From Pleurocapsa sp. MO_226.B13 (lineage in GTDB: Bacteria; Cyanobacteriota; Cyanobacteriia; Cyanobacteriales; Xenococcaceae), in assembly GCA_030064795.1 (NCBI GenBank), contig JASJEI010000095.1:1-24352 (forward strand): a stretch of 24,352 nucleotides of DNA, in the 5' to 3' direction. Shown here piece by piece: positions 16,295 to 24,231 of the stretch; positions within the stretch are counted from its first letter, which is position 1; each line of letters begins with the position of its first letter. The notes under the pieces were generated by a model. That model saw only the letters and a list, made by a program, of their open reading frames with translations, ran no database searches and was not told the origin of the DNA. The position numbers and the translations under genes are program-made.

Positions 16295-17023
16295 ATGACA
16301 ACCAACATTTTAGAAGTACAAAATGTTTATGCAGGCTACATTAAAGACCTCAACATTTTACAGGGAATTAACTTTCGGATTGCTCCTGGAGAGTTAGTCG
16401 CAGTAATTGGGCCAAACGGTGCGGGAAAATCCACCTTGGCTAAAGCCATATTTGGCTTGCTCATACCTGGACGGGGAAAAATTATTTTTAAGGGCAAAGA
16501 TATTACAGGGTTTAAATCCGATCGAATCGTCAGATTGGGAATGTGCTACGTTCCTCAAATAACTAATGTTTTTGCTTCTTTGTCTGTAGATGAAAATCTG
16601 GAAATGGGAGCATTTATTCGCAGTGGCTCTCTTAAATCACTCAAAGAGACCATATATACTATGTTTCCCCGATTGAGCAATCGCCGTCGCCAAAAAGCGG
16701 GAACCCTATCGGGAGGAGAAAGACAAATGTTAGCTATGGGCAAAGCCTTGATGTTAGAACCAGAGTTGTTGATCTTGGATGAGCCTTCAGCAGCTCTCTC
16801 ACCGATATTAGTCAACTCCGTATTTGAGCAGGTCAAGGCTATTAATCAAACTGGAACCGCGATTATTTTGGTAGAGCAAAATGCCAAAAAAGCCTTGGCA
16901 ATGTCAGATAGAGGATATGTACTCGAAAACGGCAAAGATCGCTTTGAAGGTACGGGAGCAAATCTACTCCAAGATCCCAAGGTGGGAGAACTTTACTTGG
17001 GAGCAGCTTACAAGTCCAATTAA
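16295..17023 (+). CDS. natE: LivF-type amino-acid ABC transporter ATPase, NatE-like
   Basis: Cytosolic ATP-binding subunit (242 aa) of a branched-chain/neutral amino-acid importer of the HAAT family. Visible motifs are Walker A GPNGAGKST (39-47), Q-loop Q88 in YVPQ, signature LSGGERQ (138-144), Walker B LLILDEP (158-164) and the LivF-type VEQN in place of the H-loop. The wording of the N-terminus (LEVQNVYAGYIKDLNILQGINF) fits cyanobacterial NatE better than the urea subunit UrtE. The partner subunits (binding protein, two permeases, second ATPase) are not in the window, in line with the scattered nat genes of other cyanobacteria. Start ATG 16295 with AGGAAG upstream. A nested palindrome precedes it. 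Confidence 0.82.
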   Translation: MTTNILEVQNVYAGYIKDLNILQGINFRIAPGELVAVIGPNGAGKSTLAKAIFGLLIPGRGKIIFKGKDITGFKSDRIVRLGMCYVPQITNVFASLSVDENLEMGAFIRSGSLKSLKETIYTMFPRLSNRRRQKAGTLSGGERQMLAMGKALMLEPELLILDEPSAALSPILVNSVFEQVKAINQTGTAIILVEQNAKKALAMSDRGYVLENGKDRFEGTGANLLQDPKVGELYLGAAYKSN

Positions 17024-17199
17024 TTTGTAATCTTTTAGATCGATACTTTGTAGTTAAGAAGAGTCAGACAATTTAACAAAGCTTTATGTATTTTTGTATA
17101 CTTATCCAAAAGTAGCGGATTCCAGGTATTATAAAGGGTGGCATCTAAAATTTAGCCATATTTTTATAGATTTGGTTTTGGTAAACACTAGGAGCAACA

Positions 17200-17331
17200 A
17201 TGGACTTTGTAACAAACTTTTTTGGCAATATTAACTTTACTGTAGTTTTTCAGTTACTTTGTGTAGCATTAATTATGATTTCTGGCCCTGTAGTAATCTT
17301 TTTATTGGCTTTGCGTGGTGGCGATCTTTAA
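17200..17331 (+). CDS. psb30: Photosystem II protein Psb30 (Ycf12)
   Basis: A 43-residue single-helix thylakoid protein at the edge of the photosystem II core, near cytochrome b559 and PsbJ, which helps stabilise the complex. The translation begins MDFVTNFFGNINFTVVFQ, continues with one hydrophobic helix containing MISGPVVIFLLAL, and ends RGGDL, the hallmark C-terminus of Ycf12. AGGAG sits 5 nt upstream of the ATG. It stands alone, with its own leader after natE and a hairpin just downstream, so it is probably monocistronic. Short but convincing through the conserved GP and ALRGG positions. Confidence 0.9.
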   Translation: MDFVTNFFGNINFTVVFQLLCVALIMISGPVVIFLLALRGGDL

Positions 17332-17357
17332 GGAAAAATTTACATTTTTTGTTGACT

Positions 17358-17381
17358 GCTCTTCTAGTTGACTAGAAGGGC
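17358..17381. terminator. Stem-loop between psb30 and the KDPG aldolase gene
   Basis: GCTCTTCTAG at 17358-17367 pairs with CTAGAAGGGC at 17372-17381 (ten pairs, one G-U) around TTGA. It lies 26 nt after the psb30 stop and 35 nt before the stop of the convergent aldolase gene, so it could end both transcripts. No T-tract follows in either direction. Confidence 0.55.
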
Positions 17382-17416
17382 AAATTGATTGTCTCTAGCT
17401 GTCCATAAAACTGAAA

Positions 17417-18106
17417 TCAAGCGGATAATCGAGCGAGTAGATGTTTAGCTCGATCGGTAATAGTTGACCAGCCTTGATTGATTACCGCGTTTTTGGGAAA
17501 CAAGTTACTAGAAATCCCCACAGCGATCGCTCCAGCATCGATCGCGCTTCTAGCATTCTCTAGAGTAATCCCCCCAGTCGGAATGAGAGCGATCTGACTT
17601 AGAGGGCCTTGTAAGCATTTGATGTATTCCGCGCCTCCCAAAGATTTAACTGGGAAAACCTTGACAACTCTGGCCCCGCGTTGCCAAGCATTAACTATTT
17701 CAGTAGGGGACAAAACTCCAGGGACAAAAGGAATTTCATAACGAGATAAACAAGTATTTAACAGCTCGGCATCAAAATGAGGTGCAAAGGCAAACTGCGC
17801 TCCCGCCGAAACTGCTAGTTCTAGTTGATCGAGATTTAAAATAGTTCCCGCGCCAATAGTACAGTGGGGTAATTCTTCCCGTAGTTGGGCAATTAATTTT
17901 GCGGGACAGTCGCTGTTCCAGGTAATTTCAATTAAATTCATTCCCCCTGCTGCTACAGCATGAGCCATTTTGGATGCTAAATTCATCTGGGTAGAGCGAA
18001 TTACAGCGATCGCTTTTTGTTGCCTTAAAAGCTGCAACCACGATTCGATAAAAGCTAAGTCTTCAAACTGAGTACTCAAGATGGGATTTGACCAATTCGA
18101 TGGCAA
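17417..18106 (-). CDS. eda: KDPG/KHG aldolase
   Basis: Class I aldolase (229 aa) that cleaves 2-keto-3-deoxy-6-phosphogluconate to pyruvate and glyceraldehyde 3-phosphate, the last step of the Entner-Doudoroff route; many members also act on 4-hydroxy-2-oxoglutarate. Active-site marks are the Glu in LIEITWNS, GAGTIL, the Schiff-base Lys in VVKVFPVKSLGG, the phosphate-binding IPTGGI and the C-terminal GISSNLF. The only start that keeps the full N-terminus is TTG at 18106, next to a run of nine C on the coding strand and without a ribosome binding site, so the start is uncertain. It follows the M48 protease gene by 47 nt on the same strand and may be cotranscribed. Confidence 0.85.
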   Translation of the reverse strand: MPSNWSNPILSTQFEDLAFIESWLQLLRQQKAIAVIRSTQMNLASKMAHAVAAGGMNLIEITWNSDCPAKLIAQLREELPHCTIGAGTILNLDQLELAVSAGAQFAFAPHFDAELLNTCLSRYEIPFVPGVLSPTEIVNAWQRGARVVKVFPVKSLGGAEYIKCLQGPLSQIALIPTGGITLENARSAIDAGAIAVGISSNLFPKNAVINQGWSTITDRAKHLLARLSA

Positions 18107-18153
18107 AGGGGGGGGGTGGGAGTGTAGGGGAATTTTATCTTATTCTATTATCT

Positions 18154-19005
18154 TTACAAAGAACTAATTCGATTTTTATAAGCTCGATTATCCAAACCAT
18201 TACCCACATTAACAGTTTTAGGATCGATAAGCTGTTGTAGAATTTTAATGCGGTCTGAGGTAGCAGGATGGGTACTCAAGAAACTAGGAGGCGAACCACC
18301 CTGTTGCAGTAGCTTTCGCATAAAGCCCAACATTCCCGCAGGTGCATAACCTGTCCGAATCATATTTTCTAAGCCAAAACGATCTGCCTCTAGTTCATCA
18401 GAACGACTATTAGGACGACTTAGGGTCAACTCTACACCAATTTGGATGGCATTATTACGATCTAAACCCGCAGCGGAAAGTAAGCCCTGAGAAATTGCTC
18501 GATCGCGCATTTGTTCGATAGCATGACGACCGACAATGTGACCTATTTCATGCCCAATTACGCTAGCCAATTCTGCCTCATTGTCTGCTGCTGCAATCAA
18601 ACCTTCATTAATATAGACAAAACCTCCCATAGTAGCAAAAGCATTAATATTATTGTCTTTTACTACTTGAAAAGTATAGGGAAGATCGGGGCGATCGCTT
18701 TTTTTAGCAAGTCGTTGTCCGATTTGATTAATATAGTTGTTGATTGAACGATTATTAGATATTTTTGCCTGACCAGAATTAATTAACTCCTGGTTAATCC
18801 CTTTACCTAATTCTACCTCCTGAGCATTGGAGATATTGGATAATTGAACTATTTGTATGCCTCGAATCATCAACTCCAACCAAGAAAAACCGTAACTGGG
18901 GCGAACATTGCCGAGGCTGAGACTAATAGCGACGAGAAAAGCGATCGCAGCGTACAGCCAACGGCGGTAGTAACGATAACCAAAGCCTAAAAATCTTTGC
19001 AACAT
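18154..19005 (-). CDS. M48 family metalloprotease, exported or membrane-anchored
   Basis: A 283-residue zinc protease. An N-terminal basic stretch and one hydrophobic helix (about 18-33) form a signal anchor or signal peptide, so the catalytic part should be periplasmic or lumenal. Catalytic marks are HEIGH (152-156) inside VIGHEIGHIVGRHA and the downstream glutamate ligand in DELEADRFG (E204). Also typical are NAFATMGGFVYINEGLI and the C-terminal LSTHPATSDRI. It resembles BepA/LoiP-type proteases that maintain the outer membrane or degrade misfolded exported proteins; the TPR tail of BepA is absent. ATG at 19005. Divergent from the hybrid kinase gene. Confidence 0.9.
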   Translation of the reverse strand: MLQRFLGFGYRYYRRWLYAAIAFLVAISLSLGNVRPSYGFSWLELMIRGIQIVQLSNISNAQEVELGKGINQELINSGQAKISNNRSINNYINQIGQRLAKKSDRPDLPYTFQVVKDNNINAFATMGGFVYINEGLIAAADNEAELASVIGHEIGHIVGRHAIEQMRDRAISQGLLSAAGLDRNNAIQIGVELTLSRPNSRSDELEADRFGLENMIRTGYAPAGMLGFMRKLLQQGGSPPSFLSTHPATSDRIKILQQLIDPKTVNVGNGLDNRAYKNRISSL

Positions 19006-19431
19006 TTTGAAATCTATAATTATAGCCTTATCTAAAGACGGCTAACTGGTTGATTAGGTTGCCATTTTTTGATTGTGCCAAAGTAAAATGCAATTAACTA
19101 AAAGTTAAACCAAAAATTAAGCTCTCTCGTTTTGGGTGATTATCTCTCAAACTAAAACAACACCTATATTAGTCCGTATTAGTTGCAGATTTTTTTCCTA
19201 TTGGCAGTTTTTAATCTTAAGGGTTATTTTGGAGACTGGTAGATAGACTATACACTAAAAGTCAAGATTATCAGTTCTTATTTAAACCGCTCGAATTACT
19301 TTGATTATTTGATTATTTGATTATTTATTAAATGTAATTTTACTTATTTTATAACTAATTAGTTTCAATTAAATTTTAGATAAAACAAGTTAACTGGTGT
19401 TGCATTTTAGTTACAAGCTAGGAAAAGCATT
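19006..19431. other. AT-rich divergent spacer with short direct repeats
   Basis: A 426-bp spacer between the divergent protease and hybrid kinase genes. It contains TATTAGT twice with a 10-bp period (19167-19173 and 19177-19183) and three tandem GATTATTT octamers (19303-19326). No gene is seen. Promoters for both neighbours should lie here. Confidence 0.5.
19303..19326. repeat. Three tandem copies of GATTATTT
   Basis: Perfect octamers at 19303-19310, 19311-19318 and 19319-19326, about 105 nt upstream of the hybrid kinase start. They could be a slippage-prone tract or stacked binding sites. Confidence 0.6.
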
Positions 19432-21885
19432 GTGAGTTCATTTTCTCAAGAAAATATCAAGGGATCGCCAATAACATATTTTTATATTGCCCTCGGTGGT
19501 CTGGGTAGTTTATTAATGCTGTTTTTAGTTCGGCAAAGCTTACCATTGAACCAGCAACAAGCCCAGGAATATCATCAAGACATTCAGCGAGCAAAACAAG
19601 AAATATTTGAGTTAGAAAAAAATTTATTCCAATCAGGATATGCCAATCAGGAATTCGCTCCCAATTTAGATTCACAATTAAGCGATACTGAAGCTGCTCT
19701 AAATAGGTTACAAAATATACCTGACTTTTTCGGTCGAGCAGAAGAAAATGTTATTGAAAGTCAACTAGAAGCTCAAGAAATTTTACTAACCTCTCAATCC
19801 AAATTAATCGAACGGTTTGAAAACGCTGTAGCGACTTTGAGTAAATCTTGTGCCTATGTTCCTAAATTAAATGCAGAAATAAGAAAAAATCCTGCCATCA
19901 TCGGTAGTGATTCATCGTCAGACAGTCAGTTAGTAGCTTTAGTCAGTAATTTACTAGAAGATAGTAGTTATTATTGCTATGAAGTAGATACTCAACTAGA
20001 AGCGAAGATCGAAAGTCAAATTCAACAAGTAAATCTTCTTTTAAAACAAGAGGAGTTTATTAAGTATCAATTTATTGTCTCTAAATTTATCGAGAATGGT
20101 GAAAATATAGTCCTTCAAAAACAAGAACTCAAAAATCTGATTCAGCAAATAGAATTAGATAGCCTCAACCAAAAACTACTAGAATTAGAAAGTGAGTATT
20201 TTGAGCAATATGTAAAATCCTTAAAAAAAATCAGTATCTATCGTCTATTTACTGCTTTATTATTGTTACTGACTGTAATTTTGGTAGCATATACTATTAT
20301 TAATAATTTAGCCAAAACTAATCGCAGTATCGTCAAAGTTTTAGAAGGATTTACTCAAGAATTAGAAACAAAAGTAGAACAAAGAACTGCTCAGCTAGAA
20401 GAGAGTATTCAAAATACAGAAGCAGCATTAGCTCAGGCACAAAACGCCAGCAAAGCTAAAAGTAGATTCTTAGCTAATATGAGTCATGAATTGCGTACTC
20501 CTCTAAACGCAATTCTGGGGTTTACCCAACTAATGTGCCGTGATGCTTCCCTGAGTAACGAACAAAAAGAAAATATCCAAATTATTAATCGTAGTGGCGA
20601 ACATCTTTTAAAGCTGATTAATGACATTTTGGAGATGTCTAAAATCGAAGTAGGTCAAATAAACCTCAATGAAGCAAAATTCGACCTCTCGACAATGCTC
20701 AAGAGTATTGAAGAAATGCTGCGATTAAAAGCAGTAGCCAAAAATTTAAGTCTAACTTTTAATATTGCTCCCAACGTTCCTAAATACATTTATACTGACG
20801 AAGGTAAATTACGCCAAATTGCGATCAATTTATTGGGTAATGCCCTTAAATTTACCGAACAAGGTGCGATTACTCTGACAGTAGAGCTGAGAGAAAATAC
20901 CACAACAGCAGAAGACAATATAGATTTCTTATTTTCTGATACTTATGCTTTGCACTTTGCCGTCCAAGATACAGGGCCGGGTATTGAAAAAGAAGAAATG
21001 GAAAAACTATTCTCTCCCTTTGAACAGACAAAAGTAGGACGGATTTCCAACGAAGGTACGGGGTTAGGTTTGTCTATTTGCCAGAAGTTTGTCGAGTTAA
21101 TGGGAGGGAAGCTTAAGGTTGAGAGTGTCGTCGGCAAAGGCAGTACATTCTCTTTTGAGATCCTCATCAAATTACAGGATACAGAAGTTTCTCAGGTGTT
21201 TAACGATAGTGAGCTTGAGGAAACTCGCAGGATAATTAGTCTAGCTCCCAATCAACCAGAGTACAAAATTTTAGCAGTGGATGATGTCCCAGCCAGCCGT
21301 CTTTTACTGCGAAAAATACTGACAAATGTCGGCTTTATGGTCAAGGAGGCGGGAGATGGTCAACAAGCATTAGATTTATGGTCTAGTTGGCATCCTGACT
21401 TAATCTTGATGGACATGAGAATGCCTGTAATGGATGGCTACGAGGCGACCAAACAAATTAAATCTCAGCCTCAAGGAAAAAAAACGATCGTTATCGCTTT
21501 AACAGCTAGTGCTTTTGAAGAAGAAAGAGTGGTAATTTTGTCGGCAGGTTGTGACGATTTTATGCGGAAGCCATTTTATGAAACCGAACTCCTGGAAAAA
21601 ATCAGTCAGTACTTAAATGTTGATTACCTTTATGAAGAAACAGTCGATGTAGTTGCAGATTCGCCAGTCCCCTCAGAAGAATTAACCAAAGAAAGTTTAG
21701 CAGTGATGTCATTAAAATGGCGATCGCAATTATACGAAGCAGCAGCGAAGGTAGATAACCAGGAAATAATGCAGCTACTAGAAGAAATTCCTCAAGAATA
21801 CGAGTCTTTAGCCAGAGGACTGGAGAATTTAGTAGAACATTTCCGTTGTGACAAAATTATTGACTTGACAGAATCTGTTAACTAA
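19432..21885 (+). CDS. Hybrid sensor histidine kinase with extracytoplasmic sensor and receiver
   Basis: An 817-residue membrane sensor kinase. TM1 is about residues 14-33, then a long helical extracytoplasmic region (about 35-265) with a cysteine pair (C181 region), and TM2 (271-292). A coiled coil (305-340) leads to the H-box NMSHELRTPLNA (H352), the N-box LLGNALKF (N470), DTGPG (513-517) and GTGLGL (543-548). A receiver follows with D661 in LMDMRMP and K713. The C-terminal 70 residues are helical and common in cyanobacterial hybrids. All catalytic residues are present. The start is GTG with GGAAAA upstream. Its TAA shares one base with the ATG of the next gene (21885), so translation is coupled and the next protein is the likely phosphorelay partner. 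Ligand unknown. Confidence 0.92.
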   Translation: MSSFSQENIKGSPITYFYIALGGLGSLLMLFLVRQSLPLNQQQAQEYHQDIQRAKQEIFELEKNLFQSGYANQEFAPNLDSQLSDTEAALNRLQNIPDFFGRAEENVIESQLEAQEILLTSQSKLIERFENAVATLSKSCAYVPKLNAEIRKNPAIIGSDSSSDSQLVALVSNLLEDSSYYCYEVDTQLEAKIESQIQQVNLLLKQEEFIKYQFIVSKFIENGENIVLQKQELKNLIQQIELDSLNQKLLELESEYFEQYVKSLKKISIYRLFTALLLLLTVILVAYTIINNLAKTNRSIVKVLEGFTQELETKVEQRTAQLEESIQNTEAALAQAQNASKAKSRFLANMSHELRTPLNAILGFTQLMCRDASLSNEQKENIQIINRSGEHLLKLINDILEMSKIEVGQINLNEAKFDLSTMLKSIEEMLRLKAVAKNLSLTFNIAPNVPKYIYTDEGKLRQIAINLLGNALKFTEQGAITLTVELRENTTTAEDNIDFLFSDTYALHFAVQDTGPGIEKEEMEKLFSPFEQTKVGRISNEGTGLGLSICQKFVELMGGKLKVESVVGKGSTFSFEILIKLQDTEVSQVFNDSELEETRRIISLAPNQPEYKILAVDDVPASRLLLRKILTNVGFMVKEAGDGQQALDLWSSWHPDLILMDMRMPVMDGYEATKQIKSQPQGKKTIVIALTASAFEEERVVILSAGCDDFMRKPFYETELLEKISQYLNVDYLYEETVDVVADSPVPSEELTKESLAVMSLKWRSQLYEAAAKVDNQEIMQLLEEIPQEYESLARGLENLVEHFRCDKIIDLTESVN

Positions 21886-24092
21886 TGAGCATAATTTCTC
21901 TGGAGCAAGCTAAAGCCAAAATTTTAGTCGTAGACGATCGACCCGAAAATCTTCATCTCTTGTCTGATGCTTTGAGCCATAAAGGATATGATGTCAAGTG
22001 CGTGGTTAACGGTGAAATGGCTTTAATCGTGGCCAATACAGTCATACCAGATTTGATTCTCTTGGATGTGATTATGCCTGGTATCGATGGCTATCAAGTC
22101 TGTAAGCGACTAAAATCAGATCGGGTGACCAAAGATATTCCAGTGATTTTTTTGAGTGCTAACAACAATTCTGTAGATCGCATTAAAGCTTTAAATGCGG
22201 GAGGAGTCGATTACATTAATAAGCCATTTCAAATTGATGAAGTTTTGCTACGGATAAAAAACCAGCTACAACTCCAGGCTGCTCGACGAGAAATTTTAAA
22301 ACTAAACACCGAATTAGAACACCGCATCAAAGAGCGTACTACTCAATTAGAAACCGCTAATCGAGAACTACAACAAGAGATCTTAGAGCGCAGACAGGTT
22401 AGTAGGCTACTGCAAGAAAGTGAAGAAAAATTAGAAAGTATTCTTAATTCCTTAGAAGAAGTCGTCTGGTCGGCAGAAGTAACTACTAGCAACTTACTAT
22501 TTCTCAATCCCGCAGCCACAAAAGTTTATGGTCGCTCCGTAGAAGAATTGCTAGCAAATCCCGACCTGCGTTTAGAGTCAATCCATCCTGAAGACCGCGA
22601 TCGCGTAGAATTATCTTTAGCTAGTTCTCTCAATAATAGCAACGAATTGGAATACAGAATTGTGCAACCTAATGGCGAAATTCGTTGGGTGTGGGAACGC
22701 AGTCGCTTAATTCGCGATGAAAATGGTATGGTCAACCGCCGAGACGGAATTATCTGCGACATTACCGAACGCAAAAAAGTCGAACAAGAGTTAAGCTACG
22801 AGGCCAAACACGACTCTCTGACCGATCTGCCCAATAGATCCGCATTTATCGAACGAGTCGAACAAACTCTTAAATATTGCCAAAAAAATCCAGAGCATTT
22901 ATTTGCAGTTTTATTTATCGACCTCGACCGCTTTAAAATTGTCAATGATAGTTTGGGTCACTTAGTTGGCGACGAACTACTCATATCCGTGGCGAAAGTC
23001 CTGACTAGCTGTTCTAGAATCAACGATTTTGTGGCTCGTTTGGGAGGGGATGAATTTACGATTCTGCTGGGTGAAATTAGCAGCATAGACGATGGCAATA
23101 CCATTGCCGAAAGAATTCAAAACCAGCTTAAGACTCCCTTTAACCTCTACGGTCATAAGGTTTTTACTAGTGCCAGTATCGGCATTGTCGTTGGCAATCA
23201 TCAGTATCAAGATAGCTCGGAAATTCTGCGGGATGCAGATATTGCGATGTACCGCGCCAAGTCTGATGGGAAGGCGCGACATGAAGTATTCGATCGAGAA
23301 ATGTATGCCCAGACCAAAGAACTACTAGAAATTGAAAACGATCTGCGCAAAGCAATACTAGAAAATCAATTTGTTCTGCATTACCAACCGATAATTTCTT
23401 TTGAAGATGATACCTTGTATGGTTTTGAGGCTTTATTGCGTTGGAATCATCCTACCAAGGGTTTGATCTATCCCGATAAGTTTATTTATATTGCCGAAGA
23501 AACAGGAGCGATCGAGTCTATTGGTAGCTGGGTATTAAAAACAGCCTGTCAACAATTAAAAACTTGGCAAACTAGATATCCTAGTGCAGCTAGCTTAAAA
23601 ATCAGTGTTAATATTGCCAGTCAACAAATCAAAAATCCTAATTTTTTAAATACTCTAGATAGCGTCCTAGCCACCACCAAGCTACCCAGAAATTCCCTAC
23701 ATCTAGAAATTACCGAAGGTACCTTAATGGACTATAAGCCCGAAACTATTAGTTTATTCAACCAAATTAGAGAGAGGGGTATTAAGTTAGATATCGATGA
23801 TTTTGGTACTGGCTATTCCTCTTTGCAATATTTAAATCGCTTTCCGATCGCTACTTTGAAAATCGACCGCTCTTTTACTCAAGGAATGTTAGATGAAAAA
23901 GAAAATTTTGAAATTGTCAAGACAATCGTTTCTCTAGCTCGAACTCTCAAAATAGATGTCATTGCTGAAGGAGTAGAAAATCTCAAACAACTCAAAGTCT
24001 TAAAAACCTTTAACTGTAAATTAGGTCAAGGTTATCTTTTTTCCAAACCAGTAGACGCTGAATCTGCCGAACTACTAATCGATCGAGCTTAG
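21885..24092 (+). CDS. Response regulator with REC-PAS-GGDEF-EAL domains
   Basis: A 735-residue cytosolic protein controlling cyclic di-GMP. The receiver (10-128) has D17/D18, phospho-acceptor D61 and K113. A coiled coil (130-185) joins it to a PAS domain (185-300) ending in the usual DITERKK. The diguanylate cyclase half has the intact active site GGDEF (387-391) and an inhibitory RxxD site, RIND (378-381), five residues before it. The phosphodiesterase half has EAL (515-517), DDFGTGYSSL (638-647) and AEGVE (694-698). Both halves therefore look catalytically able, and the net direction cannot be predicted. Overlap with the hybrid kinase gene suggests phosphorylation by that kinase at D61. 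Confidence 0.94.
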   Translation: MSIISLEQAKAKILVVDDRPENLHLLSDALSHKGYDVKCVVNGEMALIVANTVIPDLILLDVIMPGIDGYQVCKRLKSDRVTKDIPVIFLSANNNSVDRIKALNAGGVDYINKPFQIDEVLLRIKNQLQLQAARREILKLNTELEHRIKERTTQLETANRELQQEILERRQVSRLLQESEEKLESILNSLEEVVWSAEVTTSNLLFLNPAATKVYGRSVEELLANPDLRLESIHPEDRDRVELSLASSLNNSNELEYRIVQPNGEIRWVWERSRLIRDENGMVNRRDGIICDITERKKVEQELSYEAKHDSLTDLPNRSAFIERVEQTLKYCQKNPEHLFAVLFIDLDRFKIVNDSLGHLVGDELLISVAKVLTSCSRINDFVARLGGDEFTILLGEISSIDDGNTIAERIQNQLKTPFNLYGHKVFTSASIGIVVGNHQYQDSSEILRDADIAMYRAKSDGKARHEVFDREMYAQTKELLEIENDLRKAILENQFVLHYQPIISFEDDTLYGFEALLRWNHPTKGLIYPDKFIYIAEETGAIESIGSWVLKTACQQLKTWQTRYPSAASLKISVNIASQQIKNPNFLNTLDSVLATTKLPRNSLHLEITEGTLMDYKPETISLFNQIRERGIKLDIDDFGTGYSSLQYLNRFPIATLKIDRSFTQGMLDEKENFEIVKTIVSLARTLKIDVIAEGVENLKQLKVLKTFNCKLGQGYLFSKPVDAESAELLIDRA

Positions 24093-24135
24093 ACCTCATT
24101 CATGTTGAAAACCCTAAAAAATTATTAGCGGAATA

Positions 24136-24168
24136 GGTTCATCAGTCTCTACACCATTGGGATGAACC
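24136..24168 (+). terminator. Inverted repeat after the GGDEF-EAL gene
   Basis: GGTTCATC at 24136-24143 is perfectly complementary to GATGAACC at 24161-24168 across a 17-nt loop, 44 nt after the stop codon. No T-tract follows, so terminator activity is only plausible. Confidence 0.35.
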
Positions 24169-24231
24169 GTTAGGTCATTTACAAGAAAGTTGACACAAAG
24201 ACTCTTAGTTTTAAATTTTTAGTTTCCTTCA

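Noticed and set aside
16159..16344. A 61-codon frame starting with GTG across the nested palindrome upstream of natE.
   Set aside because: It is read through the palindrome arms, overlaps the natE start in another frame, and its translation has no recognisable family or ribosome binding site.
16295..17023. Identification as urea transporter subunit UrtE.
   Set aside because: It is a LivF-type ATPase, but the N-terminal wording and the absence of urt neighbours fit NatE better.
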